Shown here piece by piece: positions 6,552 to 9,269 of a stretch of DNA of 9,269 nt. Every line of letters starts with the position of its first letter. Position 1 is the first letter of the stretch. The notes beneath the pieces were generated by a model. That model saw nothing but the letters and a program-made list of their open reading frames with translations. It was not told the DNA's origin and ran no database searches. The stretch covers positions 1-9,269 of the forward strand of contig UWSL01000062.1 in assembly GCA_900552975.1 (NCBI GenBank), in the 5' to 3' direction. The position numbers and the translations under genes were made by a program. The DNA comes from an uncultured Mycoplasmatota bacterium (GTDB lineage Bacteria > Bacillota_I > Bacilli_A > RF39 > UBA660).

Positions 6552-6968
6552 CTAACGTTTTGAGAATTGTGGAGCACGACGTGCTTTTTTAAGACCTGGT
6601 TTTTTACGCTCTTTACTTCTTGGATCTCTAGTAACTAATCCAGCAGTTTTTAATACTTTACGATAAGCATCTTCTCTTGATTGATCAGCATCAGCATCAA
6701 AAGCTAATAAAGCTCTTGTAATACCTAATCTAATAGCACCAGTTTGACCAGAGAAACCTCCACCTCTAACTGTTACATCAACATCAAACTTATCTTCGTT
6801 TCCAGTTGCTACTAATGGTTGTTTTAAATCCATTACCAATACGGCAAAAGGCATATAATCATTTACGTCTTTTCCGTTTACTACTATTTTACCAGTACCC
6901 GCAGTTAATCTAACTTGAGCTACAGAACGTTTTCTACGTCCAGTTGCTGTCCATACTTTTTTCGCCAT
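6552..6968 (-). CDS. rpsI: 30S ribosomal protein S9
   Basis: Ribosomal protein S9 (138 aa, close to the usual ~130), a component of the 30S head whose C-terminal tail reaches the P-site tRNA. Family signatures visible are TGRRKRSVAQVRL near the N-terminus (9-21), VRGGGFSGQTGAIRLGI (68-84), and the basic tail ending KKARRAPQFSKR, where the final Lys-Arg is the universally conserved end. The ATG has a strong AAGGAGG whose first bases overlap the rplM stop codon. The intergenic gap is 14 bp, so it is translated with rplM from one message. The message ends at the terminator 10 bp downstream. Nothing is unusual. Confidence 0.98.
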   Translation of the reverse strand: MAKKVWTATGRRKRSVAQVRLTAGTGKIVVNGKDVNDYMPFAVLVMDLKQPLVATGNEDKFDVDVTVRGGGFSGQTGAIRLGITRALLAFDADADQSREDAYRKVLKTAGLVTRDPRSKERKKPGLKKARRAPQFSKR

Positions 6969-6982
6969 AATTTAAAACCTCC

Positions 6983-7414
6983 TTAGTTAACTTTCATTTC
7001 TATTGGTTTTTGAGCTTGTTGATTATGAGTATCACCAGCATATACAAATAATTTTTTGATCATTTGTCTTCCTAAAGGTCCTTTTGGTAACATACCTTTA
7101 ACAGCTCTTTCCATCATTTCTTCTGGATATTTTTCAATCATTGTTTTAGCGTTTCTTTCTCTTAATCCACCAGTATAACCACTATGATTATAATACATCT
7201 TATCTTCTAACTTATTTCCAGTTAAATTTACTTTTGATGCATTAATAACAATAACATAGTCTCCACAATCAACATGAGGAGTATAAGTAGGTTTATGTTT
7301 TCCTTTTAAAACTGTTGCTACTTTAGTTGCAACTCTACCTAAAGTTTGTCCCTCAGCGTCGATAACATACCATTTACGTTCTACAGTTTCTTTCTTTTCC
7401 ATAAATGTATTCAT
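6983..7414 (-). CDS. rplM: 50S ribosomal protein L13
   Basis: Ribosomal protein L13 (143 aa, normal length), an early-assembly 50S protein. It shows WYVIDAEGQTLGRVATKVA (15-33), the LKGKHKPTYTPHVDCGDYV region (36-54), YYNHSGYTGG, and MLPKGPLGRQMIKKLFVYAGDTH near the C-terminus. ATG 7414 is chosen over Met5 because the MxTFM start is typical of the family and GGAAGGA lies eight bases upstream. It is first of the two-gene rplM-rpsI operon, with its own sigma-A promoter and a structured leader that probably mediates feedback by L13. Nothing is unusual. Confidence 0.98.
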   Translation of the reverse strand: MNTFMEKKETVERKWYVIDAEGQTLGRVATKVATVLKGKHKPTYTPHVDCGDYVIVINASKVNLTGNKLEDKMYYNHSGYTGGLRERNAKTMIEKYPEEMMERAVKGMLPKGPLGRQMIKKLFVYAGDTHNQQAQKPIEMKVN

Positions 7415-7488
7415 ATCAAATTTCCTTCCTTTATTCTCCTTTGCTTCGCTTTCCCAGGGCTAACAAATTCAAACAAATAAAATGTACC
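7415..7488 (-). promoter_or_regulatory. Probable L13 ribosomal-protein leader RNA
   Basis: The rplM 5' UTR predicted from the promoter is about 74 nt. It contains a GC-rich island in otherwise very AT-rich DNA: GCCCTGGGAAAGCGAAGC (minus strand, 7460-7443), with the compact GC-GAA-GC mini-hairpin and CCCTGGG. This is followed by AAAGGAG and AATAAA. UUUAUU (7481-7476) can pair with AAUAAA (7435-7430), enclosing the island. Position and architecture fit the L13 leader known upstream of rplM in Bacillota, in which the protein represses its own operon. I recognise it by context and structure, not by an alignment. Confidence 0.6.
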
Positions 7489-7495
7489 AGTTAAA

Positions 7496-7524
7496 ATTAT
7501 ATTCAAAACAAGCTAAAAAGTCAA
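7496..7524 (-). promoter_or_regulatory. Sigma-A promoter of rplM-rpsI
   Basis: On the minus strand TTGACT (7524-7519) and TATAAT (7501-7496) are spaced by exactly 17 bp: a five-of-six -35 and a perfect -10. Transcription should begin near 7489-7488. The promoter lies 28 bp beyond the truA stop, so the ribosomal operon can be expressed independently of ecfT-truA. Confidence 0.8.
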
Positions 7525-7551
7525 ATAAAATCGTTTAATTTATCAATAAAT

Positions 7552-8271
7552 TTAATAAATAACTTTCTCTAAATATAATCCATTTGCCGGAGCTGTAAAT
7601 AAAGTCTTATTTATTTGTAAATCTAAAACTTTTTTCACATCAATAATATCTATTTTTCCTCTGCCAACTTCTATCATTGCTCCAACTAAGTTTCTAACCA
7701 TATATCTATAAAAACTTTTGCCCTCAAATACAATTTCTAAGTTATCTTTATTTTTTTCAAAATCAATTTTATAAATAATGCACTGCGTATTTTCTCTTTC
7801 TCCAGAAACAAAATTTTTAAAATCATGAATTCCTAAAAATAAATTCGCTACTTCTTGCATTTTCTCAAGATTAAGTTTAAATTCAGGCTGATAATAATAA
7901 TCACTTTTTAATGGATCAAATTCACCAATATTTACTTTATAACGATATATTTTCTTTTTTACGGAAAATCGTGCATGAAACTCACTATCAACTTGCACGC
8001 ATTCTCTGCAATAAACATCAGGTTTAATTAAAGAATTAATTGCTTTTTTTAATCTTTCCGGCTTTATTTCAATATCTAAATCGAATGATATTCCTTGATT
8101 TAAAGCATGGACACCTCTATCAGTTCGACCAGCCCCTTTTATTAAAACTTCTTTTTTATTAATTTTTGTCAAAGCTTGCTCCAATTCTTTTTGAACAGTT
8201 CTTAAATCATTCAATCTTTGAAAGCCATAAAATTTACTACCATCATAACTTATTTTCATCAAATATTTCAT
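7552..8271 (-). CDS. truA: tRNA pseudouridine(38-40) synthase TruA
   Basis: TruA (239 aa, typical length) converts uridines 38, 39 and 40 of the tRNA anticodon arm to pseudouridine. The N-terminus reads ISYDGSKFYGFQR (7-19). The catalytic block GAGRTDRGVHA (47-57) contains the nucleophile Asp51. The C-terminal FYRYMVRNLVGAMIEVG segment is the second family signature. AAGGTGAT lies four bases before ATG and is embedded in the last codons of ecfT. The ecfT stop TAA directly abuts the truA ATG, so the two should be translationally coupled. The link to ECF transporter genes is the usual Bacillota order. No strong terminator follows, so some readthrough into rplM is possible. Confidence 0.97.
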   Translation of the reverse strand: MKYLMKISYDGSKFYGFQRLNDLRTVQKELEQALTKINKKEVLIKGAGRTDRGVHALNQGISFDLDIEIKPERLKKAINSLIKPDVYCRECVQVDSEFHARFSVKKKIYRYKVNIGEFDPLKSDYYYQPEFKLNLEKMQEVANLFLGIHDFKNFVSGERENTQCIIYKIDFEKNKDNLEIVFEGKSFYRYMVRNLVGAMIEVGRGKIDIIDVKKVLDLQINKTLFTAPANGLYLEKVIY

Positions 8272-9018
8272 TTAAATCACCTTTATTATATAGAAAATAA
8301 AAACAAAAACATAAAATCCAATTAAAATAAAATCAAAAATATTTAATTTGTTTCTATATTTATATTCAAATGGCAAATTAACATCAAAATAACGATATTT
8401 TATGTTTTCTTTTCTTTTTATATTCTCTTTTCTAGTATTATTATATATTAGTTTAAAAGATTTACAAAAATATTTTGTTTTTTGAATAATACTTAAAAAA
8501 TATAAATCATTCCCTTTTACTGAATTACTTTCAAATAATAAATTAACTTCCTTTCCAAAAAGTAAAATAAAATTAATTATATTACTAAAAAATGCAATTA
8601 TTTTTTTCTTACTAAATTTAATAAAATTAAATTGATCTATAAAATTTGCAAAACTTTTAACCAATTGCTCTTTTGGAGTCGTATACACAATAATATAGAT
8701 AAATAAAATACCAAACATAACTTTAAATAAAATAACATTAATATAAAATGCATCTACTTTTAAAAAACGCAGCAAAAAATATATAAATATTAAAAGATAT
8801 TTATTTAACCATATAACTTTAAGATATTTATTTAATCGAATATTACTAAGTATTAACATCACAAAAACACTTATTATAGTACTAAAAAACACTATATTAT
8901 TATATTTAAAAAAGCAAGAAATAAAAAATAGAACAAAACACCAAAATTTTATTAATGGATTAATACGATGAATAATTGAATTTTCATGATTATAAGCATA
9001 ATCATACTTATTTAACAT
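8272..9018 (-). CDS. ecfT: ECF transporter transmembrane component EcfT
   Basis: EcfT (248 aa, CbiQ/EcfT family) is the membrane scaffold that links the two ECF ATPases to substrate-binding S components for vitamins and other micronutrients. It shows the N-terminal SIIHRINPLIKF motif (14-25), about four or five hydrophobic helices (roughly 25-37, 41-58, 73-85, 92-112, 226-247) and TTPKEQLVKS (113-122). The two cytoplasmic coupling helices are divergent: the usual Ala-Arg-Gly type motif reads ESNSVKG (163-169), and the second, near 195-212, is Lys/Asn-rich with no clear motif. Its start overlaps the upstream ATPase gene by 11 bp and its stop abuts truA, as expected for an ecfA-ecfT-truA operon. 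AAAGGAAT precedes ATG. Identity rests on motif plus synteny. Confidence 0.88.
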   Translation of the reverse strand: MLNKYDYAYNHENSIIHRINPLIKFWCFVLFFISCFFKYNNIVFFSTIISVFVMLILSNIRLNKYLKVIWLNKYLLIFIYFLLRFLKVDAFYINVILFKVMFGILFIYIIVYTTPKEQLVKSFANFIDQFNFIKFSKKKIIAFFSNIINFILLFGKEVNLLFESNSVKGNDLYFLSIIQKTKYFCKSFKLIYNNTRKENIKRKENIKYRYFDVNLPFEYKYRNKLNIFDFILIGFYVFVFIFYIIKVI

Positions 9019-9269
9019 TTCTATATAATTCCTTTATTAATTCTTTTATATCAGTATATTCTGATATATTATGGCCCTGCTTTTTCACATATTTTATAAA
9101 ATCTACTATAGGTGGAACCTTAGTATATTTATATAAATTATCATTATAATAAATTTCTCTACCTCCACTAATTTTTAATTTACCATGATCTATTATGTAA
9201 TTTTTCTCAACAAAATCAAAAGTATTCGAAATGTCATTATCTAAAACTATTATTGTTTTATCAAATTTA
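9008..9269 (-). CDS. ECF transporter ATP-binding protein EcfA, C-terminal fragment
   Basis: An open frame enters from the right edge and gives 86 residues ending in TAA at 9010-9008, overlapping ecfT by 11 bp. It reads as the end of an EcfA-type ABC ATPase: TIIVLDNDIS fits the strand leading into the switch (H-loop), YIIDHGKLKISGG fits the VLxxGKIxxxG strand, and KVPPIVDFIKYVKKQG with TDIKELIKEL is the EcfA-specific tail (PPxVxxLxxxL..G....T.EEL). The position directly before ecfT suggests the EcfA2 type, but the Walker motifs are outside the window. The H-loop histidine appears to be Asn (VLDND where VTHDM is usual), which would be unusual for an active ABC ATPase. Confidence 0.85.
   Translation of the reverse strand, partial: KFDKTIIVLDNDISNTFDFVEKNYIIDHGKLKISGGREIYYNDNLYKYTKVPPIVDFIKYVKKQGHNISEYTDIKELIKELYRNVK

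Noticed and set aside
7443..7460. T-box or riboswitch in the rplM leader
   Set aside because: The leader is too short (about 74 nt) and has no terminator/antiterminator pair. Position before rplM favours an L13-type leader.
7537..7552. Inverted repeat just after truA (AATTTAT / ATAAATT)
   Set aside because: The stem is entirely A-T and there is no proper U-tract. Such repeats are expected by chance in DNA this AT-rich.
1..9269. CRISPR array, tRNA, rRNA, insertion sequence or prophage structural genes
   Set aside because: No spaced direct repeats, tRNA-like cloverleaf, rRNA core sequence, transposase or phage structural motifs were seen on either strand. The phage-associated names (Abi, DUF5131) are the only mobile-element flavour.

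Overview
The window is strongly AT-rich, and TGA is used as a stop (ends of the Abi-like gene, the macro-like gene and cwlD) while tryptophan is encoded by TGG, so it uses the standard bacterial code rather than the Mycoplasma code. The gene order ecfA-ecfT-truA-rplM-rpsI followed by cwlD is the same backbone found in Bacillus subtilis. Shine-Dalgarno sites are mostly of the extended (A)GGTGAT type. Together these suggest a low-GC Bacillota, probably an uncultured Bacilli/RF39- or Erysipelotrichia-like lineage. The phylum is well supported; the lower rank is an inference.

Layout, reading the minus strand from right to left. (1) 9269-7552: the C-terminal end of an ECF-transporter ATPase, then ecfT and truA, with overlapping or abutting stops and starts. 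(2) 7551-6517: a promoter, a structured leader resembling the L13 autoregulatory leader, rplM, rpsI and a clear intrinsic terminator. (3) 6475-3197: a strong promoter, an unrecognised membrane-anchored secreted protein, the amidase gene cwlD, a degenerate macro-domain-like protein and a DUF5131 (phage Gp37/Gp68-type) three-cysteine protein. The last two overlap. This unit ends in a hairpin shared with the convergent plus-strand gene. (4) 2224-3201 (+): a cytoplasmic zinc-dependent phospholipase C-like protein. (5) 2116-1 (minus): an Abi_2-family HEPN protein whose gene overlaps that of a membrane-anchored HtrA-type serine protease by 11 bp, with a hairpin at the window edge.

The right half (ECF transport, pseudouridylation, ribosomal proteins, CwlD) is conserved core. 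The left half (DUF5131, macro-like, Zn-PLC-like, Abi-HtrA) is accessory in character. The parts most worth a second look are the macro-like/DUF5131 pair appended to the cwlD operon, the coupled Abi-HtrA pair, and an ECF ATPase fragment whose switch histidine appears to be replaced. Four start codons were judged from Shine-Dalgarno position. For htrA, the DUF5131 gene and the macro-like gene this favours an ATG inside the longest reading frame.
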